Positions 36,779 to 49,284 of a stretch of 64,000 nt of DNA are shown here, piece by piece. The first letter of the stretch is position 1. Each line of letters starts with the position of its first letter. The stretch is from Membranipora membranacea (lineage: Eukaryota > Bryozoa > Gymnolaemata > Cheilostomatida > Membraniporidae). The DNA lies in assembly GCA_914767715.1 (NCBI GenBank), contig OU612068.1:11594001-11658000 (forward strand), in the 5' to 3' direction. The translations under genes were made by a program, and so were the position numbers. The notes under the pieces were generated by a model. That model had not been told where the DNA came from. It was given only the letters and a program-made list of their open reading frames with translations, and searched no databases.

Positions 36779-39700
36779 GTATAGTTTAGTGACTCTATCT
36801 CTGCTACCTGAAGATAATTCCAATTGACATTCGCTTATCCATCCATAACTAACAGGTCCATCGTGAATGAACACTACTGTTAGGCGCTAAAGCTCTCAAT
36901 TATGTCATTTTCACATATGTTGACTTTCTTATATAAATGTAACAATTGTCTACATTTTTGCTATTTACTTTTGCATTAGATGTATTATGTAATCGTAGAT
37001 TGCTGATGCCATTCTGTGTTTGTAGCCAACAGAAAAAAATACAGAAAATGAAAATGAATCCTGTGACCACCATTGATGGTTCATTGCCAACTGTTAAAAC
37101 GTTAGTGGCTGTCATAAGTTCAAAGTATACATATTTTGCAATGGCGCTCTATAGGGAACACGCTACATTTTAATTCCATTTTATAATAAATGAAACTTCA
37201 AATATTGAATTCCAACCCGAGATTTCCATCATTCAAGGCCAGCTCACTCCCATAAATGCATTGAATAATTCCATCCTAGAAATTATTTAGTAAGTGTGAG
37301 CCAGTGAAAAGCAATCCATCTATCTATACTGGAATAAAGTGAGTAAAGTGAAGTAAGATTTTAATTTTGCTAATTAACATGTCATTATTAACTCTATTCT
37401 CTTATTCACTATTCGCACAACTCGTACCACTTTATATAGTGTAATGATACACTTAAGCTGATTGGATCCGAGGTAGAGCTCAACTTGTGGAAATTTTTTT
37501 TGTATGTGTGCTGATGATTTGTTTTACTTTTTACAGTGATATTTTATGATTTGAAGTATTCATAATGCTTGATATAATTCTGCTAATAGCTTTTTTCTGT
37601 AGTCTTGCGTGTCAGACCAAGGGATCTCTAACTCTTAGGTTGGATGAGCCAGGGAGTGGGGGACCATAATCCTGGAGAAACAGTCTGTTGAGTTACCTCA
37701 TCTTTTTCCAGGGGTAGACAACCTCATAATCTAGCTTCCCAGTTTCCATACTGTAATCGGTGCGGGCGAGTTAAGCCTGTCTTGACAAGCTTTGTTGTTG
37801 AGGGGAGAGGGGGACAACAAGATTGTCACAACAGGATAAGGAAGGATATACTCTCTCAGCTGTAATATAATCCTATGCATTTACTCTTTTCTGTATCTGT
37901 GATTAACAGCAGAAAGATAATGTAACAGTTCGGTCTGAACTAAATCAAATGTTGGTCATATCAGACCTAATATAGCATTGATGAGTATATTTATCCACTA
38001 TGTAATGATATTGGAGAGTGGGATGTGTAACTGTATTCTGCACATCAACTGGGCTGCTTTCTCACATTTTAATAATCATCCAATCTATTAATCTGTCAAT
38101 GACATATGACCATTAATAGATTTTTTACATACAGAGATAGGGAAAGCTAGATACCTGCCATTGGGCACACATGCGTATTGATTGCACCCTTTTGTTTTAC
38201 TAGCTAGTGGAGTGAGAATAGACAAAGAAAGTAATTGACCGCTGTATTACATATCGAAAGTAGAACACAACACTTGACTTCAATAATAATATTTCACGAG
38301 GTCTTCAACACACTCTTGAATTATAATTATTATCATTATTCTTCCGCACAAAAGGCAGCATTTTATCATATTACAGTGTAGTACACGCTGTGAATTATTG
38401 ATGATCTTTGGTTTGACCGGAGGATTTCTATAATTTTTTTCATTGAATTATCCAAAGCATAATCGGCCTAAGGTTAATGTGATATATTCCAATGTTTGTG
38501 CTCTACTGTATAAAATTGCATAATGATGTTAACTGATATTGATTTACCAAATTCGCTGCCACAAGGACCCGAAGATGCAGCGAGGACTTAACACTTGCTC
38601 CCACGCTAGAAAAGAGGCCTTTCCTCAACTCATCCCTAGCTATATTAGACATATGGCAGCCAGCTTATGTCTTGATGATTAGCTGATTGTAGCTTTAGCA
38701 CCATTCCTAATTTGTTGAGGGCGTATTTAGCACTCCAAAAAGATATTTGGTGCGCATGAGCTAAGGTAGTTTATTACTGAGGTTTTCACGTCAACAGTAT
38801 CATTGCCCATATGGAATAGTTTACCTAAACTACTACATGATGCAGAATTGATCAGGGGCCTCTGACATGTCAATAATGCTAATCAACCGCTTGGGAAAGA
38901 CGTAAATACCTCAACTATAGACAGATTTAGTTTTGCAACTAACGTATGCATATTATAAGATAGGTGTATTTAATTCTTTTTTATACTGATCATGTTGAAG
39001 TGAATTGGTTGCATTTTTCTTGATTGTACATGCTTTTGGTCATGCAGCATTTTTTTCGATATTTGATCTGGATTTGTTCATGATAATTTCAATTTTTCTC
39101 AAAATTCTGTAGCGAGGTAGAAACATTTAAAGCTGTTTCAGCCTCCCACAAATGTGCATATGTGAAACAGATAAAAATTATCATACCTACCCTCAACAAG
39201 CAGTGGAGAGCTTTATTGTCATTCCCACAAATCTGTTACCTATGGCCTTGTCACGCTGCCACTATTTTTTGAATAAGACTGTGTTTGTGAGACCTTTGAG
39301 GGCATAGACAGAAAAGACAGGAAAGCGAACCGATGCTAGGAGTGTTAAAACTATCAAAATGATGAAAATTGTACACAACCCACTGTGTGGCCCTGGAAGA
39401 TAATTAGATATCTCGAAAAAAACTACTATATCAACTGTGTTTCAATATTGTCATCCAAATTAAAGCTGATAACAAGATTGTATATATGTACCCAATATTG
39501 ATTAAAATGTACTTAATGGAGACATCTCTGCCTTGGCTTCCGAGAGTTGTATATTTAATAATAATTTCGTGTGACACATTGTATATAAAATATATAATTA
39601 CATATTTCCCAGGGTTTCTTATGAAACACGAAAGAAATTGCCTTACGCAACCAGCACTTTAATGACTTGTCGCAATAAGCTTTTGTTCGAAACAAAATCC

Positions 39701-40418
39701 AGTGCTATATGTGCATGTGATTTCCAATGGCGTAAAACACTCTTCCAGGTTTTCTCCCAGCATAAAAAGCTAGTTGAAAACTAAACATAATTGCTAGGTT
39801 GCAGATCTTGTATCGGATTGGTTTAAATCTGCGGAATTAGTCTGAAGTTATCATATCATGGTTTTCTTCCAAAATTCGTAATGAGCCAAGTATCAAACTT
39901 TTGGCAGTATACAAGGTATACTGGAAGGTTTGTACCTTTGAATATGTTTTGCAGGTTCATCGCAAGAACATGGAGGTAATGCGAGCCTATAATAATATAT
40001 TCTTATCAATACACGTGCTCGTATGAATTCTCCTATCTTTGCTCTATCTGGAAGCTGAGAATAATTATGTTATAAGATAATTTTTCTAACACACGCTGAA
40101 CCTGACCTGATCATCAAAATCCATTGTAACAAGATAATTGCTAGAAATACAAAAGGTCTTGCTATCTTTTGTATGATATAAGACTTAAATGAAATCCTCC
40201 ATACCTACACTTGAAGAAATGTCAGGGCCTGTCTTCCATCAAGGGTGAGAGACGTCTGAGAGGGGGAGGGATGTCCTCAGTTATTGTGTAGAGTCCGATC
40301 AATCATAAATCTTTAATTGGATAGTTTGTATTTCTGCTCAACATTATCACAAAATACATATTGTAAAACTTAAAAGAACAAGCCAATAAAAAAGGGGACG
40401 TTGAACTTTAGGGATTTT
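36779..40418. other. Intergenic region between MYDGF and the unknown minus-strand gene
   Basis: AT-rich convergent gap of about 3.6 kb with no exon that I can support. It contains a family B foldback copy near 37773. The remainder looks like unique non-coding DNA. Confidence 0.6.
37773..37838. mobile_element. Foldback element, family B, copy 4
   Basis: The left end AAGCCTGTCTTGACAAGCTT continues into TGTTGTTGAGGGG. The right end GACAACAAGATTGTCACAAC followed by AGGAT is a decayed partner. The left end is the cleanest match to the shared family terminus. Confidence 0.7.
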
Positions 40419-41960
40419 TCACACAAATACAGGTTTTCTTGATTTGGGATTATATTTGTTTCTGCGTAAGGATTCTGGTAGTGATAAATTGTCTCTCAGA
40501 TCGCTATGAGAAGATTTTAGGTATCCATCGGCCAATATGCTGGTTCCTATGCTCAGTCTACTACTAGCTCTACTGCTACTGGTAGAACCAGCATCAGAAG
40601 TGCTCATTGAAGGGATATCTGGATGACTATGTGTTACAGTTTTGTGATCGGTAATTGCGTCACCCCTCCCATAGTTACAAGATGAGATTGTTTCATCAAC
40701 CTCACTGAGTATTGATGATGATTCAGAAATCTGACTTGTAATTGAAGTTGGTGGAGCTGATTTAGGTTTCTTGTGATGTTTCTCCGTGCTATTGGCCCTG
40801 GAGCAAGATTTCGTAACGATTGATACTTTGTGAGCATCACTTTCAATTGAATTATCTGATTTCTTAATTGATTGTGTACATAGAGAAATGTCCTTTATGG
40901 GTTCAATTACTGGTCTTCTCACAGCATCAAGTGGTGTTTCCTTTTGGTCTTGCACTGAAGACGGAGATAACGGTTTATGTTTGCGTATTAGCCTCGGTGT
41001 ACTGGTATTGCTGTTGTTCGTTGATGATGCAGTTGAGATTAAATCTTCTTCTAGGTTTACGGTGCCGTACATGTCCCAAGTATTAATGTCACGGTTATAA
41101 GTAGTGACCTCTAATGATAGCGGACTATCTGTCCTCACATCATCAATGACCACTGCTAACTCCTCATCAGGGTGTGATATACTTCTATCAGTGCTAGCGT
41201 GAGAGTCCATATGTGTCACTCCCGAATCAGCCTGAGGTGAAAAATCACATATATCGTCGTCAAATGCGTGGGAAGAACTATCCGAGTAGAATCCTTCCTC
41301 CACTTCAAGAGTAAACTCCATTTCTTCCTCGTATATACCTTGGTAGGAGGAGGTTTTTGTAACACCGTCATCACCGCTATTTCCTCCTGATTCATCAGAG
41401 TCTAACAGATTTGTTAGCGTACAAAGGTCATAAGGATTTTTACTGAAGGCTGTTCGAGTTGTCGCCCCTGAGTACGCTGAGTGGAAAGACTCTGCCAGCT
41501 CTACTCCATTGCCATCCCAGTCTAACTCCTCACCTTCGTTTAAAGTTTGGGTTGAACCCACTGAAAATCTCTTGTTTATAGATGGTGTACAGATGGCGCT
41601 GCCGCTGGTTTGCTCTGTTGAAGCTGCCGATAAGAATGAGTTTCCTAAAGCGGATATCTGACTTAGATTTACCTGTCCAATACCATGACCATTCACCTGC
41701 TTTGTTCTTATATTCTCTTCGTTGAGCCATTGTTCCGTTAGAGAGAGCAAAGCTTTCTCCTCCTCACAAATAAATTCTTGTTGATTGAGTTTATGAGTGA
41801 TCCTACTTAGCACACCTCTGACAGCGGTGATGTTCACCAGCGCTTCTTCTACACCTTTGGCGATACCCAAAATTGTCTCTGCAATCAAATATACTTGTCT
41901 CTTGATATCCTGATTTGTCCTATCCTTCTCTGTGAGGCTTTTTCTTGACATTTTATCCAT
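40419..41960 (-). CDS. Unrecognised 513-aa Ser-rich protein, intronless ORF
   Basis: A single open frame of 514 codons with stop, by far the longest in the window and without internal introns, unlike every neighbour. Residues about 15-90 are predicted helical (a segment around QVYLIAETILGIAKGVEEAL, then LSRITHKLNQQEF and EEEKALLSLTEQWLNEENI) and could form a small coiled-coil or helical bundle. The rest is low-complexity: acidic around 210-245 (IYEEEMEFTLEVEEG), many Ser/Thr, a basic patch KHHKKPKS and a Ser-rich stretch STSSSRASSRLS. It ends KSRKPVFV, which fits a class II PDZ-ligand pattern. Composition suggests a regulatory or scaffold protein with a disordered tail. I cannot assign a family. 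It could also be one large exon of a longer transcript, since short 5' exons would be invisible; MDK at 41960 is the first in-frame ATG. Confidence 0.75.
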   Translation of the reverse strand: MDKMSRKSLTEKDRTNQDIKRQVYLIAETILGIAKGVEEALVNITAVRGVLSRITHKLNQQEFICEEEKALLSLTEQWLNEENIRTKQVNGHGIGQVNLSQISALGNSFLSAASTEQTSGSAICTPSINKRFSVGSTQTLNEGEELDWDGNGVELAESFHSAYSGATTRTAFSKNPYDLCTLTNLLDSDESGGNSGDDGVTKTSSYQGIYEEEMEFTLEVEEGFYSDSSSHAFDDDICDFSPQADSGVTHMDSHASTDRSISHPDEELAVVIDDVRTDSPLSLEVTTYNRDINTWDMYGTVNLEEDLISTASSTNNSNTSTPRLIRKHKPLSPSSVQDQKETPLDAVRRPVIEPIKDISLCTQSIKKSDNSIESDAHKVSIVTKSCSRANSTEKHHKKPKSAPPTSITSQISESSSILSEVDETISSCNYGRGDAITDHKTVTHSHPDIPSMSTSDAGSTSSSRASSRLSIGTSILADGYLKSSHSDLRDNLSLPESLRRNKYNPKSRKPVFV

Positions 41961-43984
41961 TTATGAAAACAGCGACTTTTTTTACAGGAGTCAGAGCCAC
42001 CCATCAATCGCCGTCGATATTAACCTAGCACTCCACTACCAATGATCATATGCTTCGCCTTCGAGGCAATATTATGATTCGTATACAAATCTCATTGGAA
42101 CTGACATCCCCAATCAATAATGAATGACCAATGCTCAGGTTTATTGGCTTTGGGATAAAGCCTATGCAATAGTGTTATTTGCATCAGTTTACATGAATTT
42201 CCCTAAACAAACTGTTAACAGGAATTACATATATGAGGTTTTCTAATAGGGGGTATGCCGTCAGCAAAGCATCAGACCACATATATATATAAATGGGTCT
42301 TGGACAAAATTTCTTGCATATGTCAGCAATGATTCCAATCAAATACAATTGTTTTCTTGGAAAGCTCAAGACTACAAAGGCAGGGTCAATACACTGTAAT
42401 CCAGTTTTAGACAATAGTCTGAATGAGATCAACGAGACAAAATCCATCTCCGGTTCTACTGAACTTGTGATATCATTACATATCACTTCATGAGTGTATG
42501 GCGTACCTGGCTAGTCTCTGAAGCGCAATATTTATTCATCTATTCCCTGAGGAGATGTAGATTATGTTTGCGCAAGGTCGTGATTTTAGTTTATGTATAC
42601 TAAAAATGATGATATACCTGAGTGAGAGAGGGAATAAAACCGATGCAGCCATAGATATTATGCAACTAGCTGACAACTTCATGTTTTTGAATCTGTATCA
42701 AGGTCATTTATCCAGGATTTTTTTTATATCCCTTTTTGTAGAACAGAAATTTTTGGCGTTGAAAATTTTGAGAATCATCCATTTGCTCAAAAGCTACCGA
42801 AAACATGACCCTAAATACGAATTCTTGCTTTTTCATCCTTGACGGAATGATACTGGCGATAGGAGATTCACCCTCAATCCGATTCTGTTATCATGCTTAA
42901 AATCATGACCAGTCTGTGAACGGAATCAAGTCAAAGTTATCTAATCAAGAGTCATGGTGCATCATGAACGCCATAAGAAAAAACTTTTGATCCTTTTTAA
43001 TGTCTTATATACATATAAAGCTTTTCTGTAGGTCAACAAACAAACTCTCGTTTATCCAACTGTACCTGAACCAACCACTCTGGTCATGAAATCCCAATAT
43101 AAAAAGCAATAAATATAACAGTAACCTGATGACAGACTGGTGATACCTTTGCAGGGTGATGAATCAACAGCTGAAGTCAACAAAAATAGAATCAATATTA
43201 TTTCAAATGCAGGTTGCTTTATTGTATGGGAGTATACAATGTCAAATAATGCAATACTCCAATGTATCAGAAACACAAATTTCCTGGTAGTCCCAATGAT
43301 GAAATCCACATAGCACGGCACCGGAGACTTTTACCTGGTGTGTTTCAGATAATACAGATTTTGTAATTGAACTGTGTCACCAAACATTGATTTGTGTGGG
43401 GACTATAAAGGCAGTAATGGAAAAGGAAGGAAACCAATTCAGGCCTTTCGGTATATTGGAAGATATTTGGTTATTGAATCAATCACAAACCGAGGAAGGC
43501 GCTGCCAAATTGTTCAATATGAAATGGAGTCGTACTTTTAATGTGTTATTGATTTTTACATTCAGTCAGAATTTGATCTCAACAAGGTTCTTTGTGGAGT
43601 TCAAGGGAAAAATGAAAGAGAAATGTTTTTGCTTTTAGAAAGTTGAAAAGGTTAGCCATACTAATTCACTAATTATTCAATTTGCATAGACATAAATTAG
43701 CAGAAGCTTTTACTAAATTGTGAAAGTCATGAGTTTTGTAGTGGGTTTTAAATAATTACTGATACTGGGTAAAATCATGAATTTTGGATGTATATATTAC
43801 CCAATAATTCCTCACAGCTATATGTTTTATTAGCCATAAACAAATTAATATATATGAGATATATAAACATGTATTTACAATAAAATCATAACACCATCAA
43901 TTAAAAATGTCTGACTTTTTACATTACATACAATAGTGAGTACCTTAGCTTTCTGATGAAAAAAAAACATCCCATCCTATGCTG
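41961..43984. other. Gap between two minus-strand genes
   Basis: Non-coding apart from the probable 3' UTR of WDR82 on its right side and the 5' region of the unknown gene on its left. Short open frames on both strands show no recognisable motif. Confidence 0.55.
43826..43831 (-). terminator. WDR82 polyadenylation signal
   Basis: AATAAA on the minus strand (TTTATT on plus), about 155 nt after the WDR82 stop codon. Confidence 0.6.
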
Positions 43985-46900
43985 CTACATATCATCAAGA
44001 GCAGGAAGCCAAAATGCCTACAAAGAAAAGAAAATAATTATTATATTTTGGCATCGACAAAATCACCAAATAACATCTCATTCTCTATATCACTACAATA
44101 TAGTTGACCAGATACGCAGGGTGGAATGGTGAAACCCCTTTGCTGCAAAATGACAGCGATCCAGCAATGGGGGCGATTATTTCAAGAGACAGGTGCTTGT
44201 ACCACTGAGAGGGAAACAGTATATGTTTGCTATCACTTAAGAGATCATCACATGTATATAAATAAAGAGATGGGCAGGGTACTTCTAACACATGTCACCA
44301 TATTGTATGACACATGTCTAGTATGCTGCCACAGACTTGTGCGCGCGTGCGGCGATATCATAATAACGATGATTAATTCATGAATGGCTGCCGTTATCTT
44401 CACGGAAATAGAATTTCGCTGAATAATGGACAATGAAGAGACTGGACGTTTGTGTGGGCGGCATGTGTCTAGCTGTCAGGAGAATTGTCTTTTGACGAAA
44501 GTAACACATATTCACTATCCAAAATCCTTTGGGTCAAGCCTTGTTGACATGGTACTCGGCAACTGAAGAACCGAATTGTTCAGGGTATGCAAACACTACG
44601 GTAGACTGTATCAAAATAAAACTTGAGCACAATGGAATATTGGGACAGGCCATGAGACGGATTTCTCTCCATTAATACTACTTGAGCTGATTTTGAGCTT
44701 TACACTCATCTTAAAATTCGAAAGTGTGATGAGCAATAATCACGCAGTGCGATAAAAAAGTCTACTGTCATCACAGCAGTACAAAAATAATTGCTATCTG
44801 ATTTTTTATTCCTTATTTGGGACTCATTTCGTAAAACTAAACACAGGCAACGTTATACGACCAAACCTAGAAGGTTAACAAGGTTGAACAAGAAGACGCT
44901 GCTAAATATTTGACAGGCCACATCAAGCAGGGATAAGGTTGGACTGATGGCCAACCACGTTTTTGAACAGTTGCGTGGTTTTCCCCTTTGACAATTAGAC
45001 ACTAGATGCAAAGCTTCATATTAACGCTTTGAACCTGACATTTCATTGAAATATTAACTCACATTAAAAAAAATGAACGTGAGATTTTATTTCGTTGGAT
45101 TGGTTGGGCAGTGTGTTCCCTAAAAGCAGACCTGAGCATTTAGCCTTCATTTGACAAAGTGTGACTATCAAATAAAAATATCTACGATAATAACTTTCAT
45201 CGAGAGATAGAATATCTCAACAGAGATGATCTTACCATGTGAGTACAAGCACTGGCCATCATCATGTACTTCGGATTAAACTGTATACACTGTATAGGAC
45301 CTGTATGATCACTAGCTATACCACACACTTTAGCTCCTGTCTCTGTGTTCCAACAGTGTACCTTACCATCTGTAGAGCCTGCAGAAATACAAGAAGAAAA
45401 AAGATTGGTCAGTATTTGTGTATCTGCAAAAAAAGCAATGCAGGCAGCAGAAAGAAAAAGTTTGGAGTTGTTGATCCACAGCCAATCAGGAGAAAACTCC
45501 GTAAAACTAGGTTTATATGTGACAATGATAGTACTTGATTCTTCATGAATATGTAAAACAGTTTATCAGAAAAATTATAGGTTCTTCTAGCGAGCGCATC
45601 ATAAAAAATGGATTTCATTCCAAGCTAATCATCCAAAGTATCTGCAGTTGGGGCCCACAGCCAAGGGCACTTATTAGAAAGACAAATGAGCGGCAGGCAA
45701 CTGCTTGAGAGAATTTGCAGCTTAGAATAAGTTCTAGGTGAAAAATCTAGCAATAAAAATTAGGTAAAACATAATTAAATATATCATTCAACGCACCACA
45801 AACCACGAATTGTGAGTCTGGAGTAAAAGAGGCTTCTAGTGGTATTCCTTTGTTGTTTGTAAAACCCTGTAAAAACAGATAACATGTTATACAATATGGT
45901 TAATATATGGTAAGAAAATTGCTGTCAATGGGGAGGATTCTGACACACAATAATTTTCATTGATGAAAAGAACACGCCTGAAAACTCGGGACTATTTCAG
46001 GAGTGCACAGATAACCCAATCTTCATTTTATCGGTCAAAGTTTCCTTGTATTGTATTTATTTTATACCAAACGCAATTGACGTATTTACATGTCAACCGG
46101 TAACACATTTTGCTGGGCATGTCCAAGTATCGCAGAATTCGCTAACAGATACATAGAACACTTTATGACAACTCGACTGAGAACTTACCATGAATGTTTG
46201 AAGAGGGCCTCCCTGGAAAGCATCCACTAGCCTTAGAGTCTGCCCGTTTGTAGAGAGAAGTATAAGTTTACCGTCTGGACTAAACTTCAAACCTGTCCAA
46301 TCACAATCTCTATCTGCTTGTAATTTGAATGTTGCAAATGGTCCCTGAAAAAGACAAACATCACATCAATACAACATAACGTCACGCAAAATGACATTGT
46401 AATATAATCATAGAAGTTGCTTTCTCAAAAGGGCCACACACAGAGGATTGACAACTCCTATCTCATCTTGATTCACATCGGAATCGAGACACACTATAAG
46501 CATGTGTGATTGTAAGAGTCAATTAGTTGAAGTACCTCATGTGTGCCTGCCCCTATGTCTGGAAATAGAGCTCAGGCCTTCACACCAAACTTTATGTGAT
46601 GGTACTAAAACTACATGAATTAATTCATCCTGTATCTATCAGAGATATACTTGTTTTAGTATATTGCGCGAACAGTGTGATCTTAGGTAGGAGAAAGCTA
46701 CAGAGGTGTGATATTGACACTTAATTTGTCTAGATATAAGGGTCAACTGTTTGTAAGCTCGCCTTACAATATATAGTGCTCATCTACCTTATCAAATGAT
46801 CTGAGATCATAGAGTTTTATCTGTTCAGAGTTTATTCCAGCTGCAAAAATGAGACCTTCAGGATCAAATCCAGCTACTGGTCTCCCTGGTAAGTGCATCA

Positions 46901-48534
46901 AACCCTGAGGAGAAAAATATCACAAACTGTTATCATACCAGAATAACAAAAAATTAATATTCAAATTTAAAAAAAAATTCAACCATGTTTCCTCAAAACA
47001 CAAAACATATGTCGCATTTTTTAGATTTAAGGAACTAGTGACTCAGCAGAATCTCATTCCAAAGATATGATTAGCTTGCTTGAGACAGACTATGTATGTC
47101 TTATCATTGACTCACATGACAGTTTGGTGACCTGAGATCCCATAATCGTATAGTTTTATCTAAGGACCCAGATATTACTGTGTCGTCTATTGGTGACATA
47201 CACAGGGATACAACTCTACCAAAGAGAATATAATAAATAAGCCATAATAATGGAGATTATCAACAGCATTTGTTGTTCAATTGTATGATCAGCCAGTACC
47301 ATAACTAAATTTAGGCAGCGAAAATGATGGGGAATTTCGGTAAAAAGGCCAACATTATCAACAAACGAAACAAATTCTCTTGTTTGAAATTTTCTTCCAA
47401 ATGTGAATATAAATTAAAAGAAATAGGACTGGCTATGTATAAAATCACGACAGTAAACACATTTTCTCCCACCAAGGATTTCAAGATCTTGAAATCCTTG
47501 CTCCCACTTACTTTTTTTGATGACCAGGAAAGTAACGGATGTATTTATTGTCGTGTAAGGAGAGGTATCTCAGTGTATCTATAAAATATACAATACTGAT
47601 CATCATTTGTATTGGTACACTCATCAGTTTGACGTATTCCTCAAAATTCAATAAAGATTTGTAGGCCAATTCATAATAGAGTTTACAAGGTTATACAGTA
47701 TTAGCATGCCAACTTTGCCCTGCCTGCATCCAACAGACATGATTTTTTTGTTTTATTTTTGGAAGACAAACTAATTCATGATAAGATGAATGCAGGCAGT
47801 ATCATATTGATACTAGAAAACAACCTACCATCTACTTTGGTAGAGCTGTGTATTGCGGTGTTTTGAGCATGTGTGTAATTTATCAACCCAACTCCATATT
47901 TCTTACTGTTTAACGTCTTTTTTGACCTAAAAATAAATAATAAATATCTTGTTAGATCAAGCATGAACTGACATAATGTTGGAATCAAGTCATCTCTGTT
48001 GAACCTTAAGAAGTACTGCAGAATACCCTGTACATATCTAGATATTGAGATGACCCAAAATATCATCACATTGTGAACCTTGGCCAGAGGTAGAGATTAT
48101 CCTGCTCATGGTCTGTTGCTGAGTTTTAGTTTTTACACTCCAGCGATTCTATTAGATGGTATGAGGAGAAAATACAGCCTACTATCACTCATCTCCTTTG
48201 CTTCATTACTTGAATATCATATTATATGTATATCAAGACTTCATTTTAGAACTGATGGTATTTTCAATTTTTTTCTATTTGTTTGACACATCGTCCTCAT
48301 ATGATGTGTTTTGTCTTCTCAATGCCTGTTTTGAACGTTTTTCAATAATAAAGTTCATATCATCACCACTTACGTTCCATTCTGACAATCATATATGACT
48401 ATTTGATCATCGTCTGAGCTGGATATCAGGGTATCTCCGGTGGATGAGTAGTTTATACTGTTTACTACATCTGTATTATCTCTGAAGATTTTTGCAGTCT
48501 TGAAAGATTTTATCACTTGGTCTGTCAGCTTCAT
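43985..48534 (-). CDS. WDR82: WD repeat-containing protein 82 (SWD2 homologue)
   Basis: Nine coding exons: 48534-48374 (ATG), 47926-47829, 47578-47512, 47215-47116, 46904-46788, 46344-46189, 45866-45797, 45378-45236 and 44017-43985 (TAG). All junctions close in phase, giving 314 residues against 313 in vertebrates. The protein begins [11 protein letters not shown] and carries the family landmarks [91 protein letters not shown] and a C-terminus [10 protein letters not shown], making a WD40 propeller. In the family it is a shared nuclear subunit of SET1A/B (COMPASS) H3K4 methyltransferases and of PTW/PP1 phosphatase and termination complexes, linking them to RNA polymerase II phosphorylated on Ser5. 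The tiny last exon (11 codons with stop) was found by matching the conserved end. Confidence 0.96.
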
Positions 48535-48925
48535 TATGTAGGCTTAGCGACACCTGAAATGAGAAAGACAGAGAAAGCTATATTGATATAAATTCAATTA
48601 AAATATACGAACATTTAGTAGGTAGCCAAGCCCTGGCAAGACCCTAGGCACAAATAACAAGTCACCTAACTTAAACTAAGGGATCCCTCTGGACTAACGG
48701 TTTGGGGGGTCAGATCACAAGGACCAGGTATGGGAGGATTGGTCTTTCTAGCCTTTGACTGACTGTGTATGATGTGATATAGTAATCCATATAAACATAT
48801 CGGCAATGATGTACATCCCATAGAAACACAACTTTATCAAATAAGGCAGCAGGCCTAAAGTAAACACTTTCTGTGTCTAAAAATGAGACATAAGTATATA
48901 CCTATTATATGATGACTGATCTTAC

Positions 48926-48980
48926 TTCCCCACGGTCTCTGCTTAGCTCTTCTTTTCTGTTACCAGTGAAAACTCTGTTT
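48926..48980 (-). other. Probable non-coding 5' exon of WDR82
   Basis: Bounded on the minus strand by an acceptor ending TTATTGCAG and a donor GTAAGA, upstream of the coding exon, whose own acceptor lies at 48553/48554 (TTTCAG before GTGTCG). A 5' UTR intron is thus likely. The transcription start site is not determined. Confidence 0.5.
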
Positions 48981-49240
48981 CTGCAATAAGAAAACAATAA
49001 TGAGTCTACAGGATGATCGATACATGGATGAGAGCAATGAACTTCCACTCATTGATGAGAGGATAAACGAGTTTATACTTTGCTGAAGATCAGTAACCTT
49101 GTCTGCGCTAATGTCTCTCTAATAAATAGGCCCTAACAAATAAGAAGAATTCATTATTTGTTCATAATCACTGTCTAATTGAATTGAATAATAACAAAAT
49201 ATTCAGCTCACAACTCACTCCACTGTACCCCAGCAGTATA

Positions 49241-49284
<44 letters not shown>

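Noticed and set aside
37773-37838. CRISPR-like or rho-independent terminator reading of the short inverted repeats
   Set aside because: The DNA is clearly eukaryotic (spliced genes); the hairpins are dispersed family members, not spaced direct repeats.
42184-42842. Open frames of 92-100 codons on both strands
   Set aside because: No family resemblance, composition of random AT-rich DNA, no supporting splice sites; treated as non-coding gap.
47525-47578. Shorter WDR82 exon 3 ending at a GTCATC donor
   Set aside because: It would lose the conserved GH(S/Q)K(R/K)VV segment and break phase. The downstream GTAAGT at 47511 restores both.
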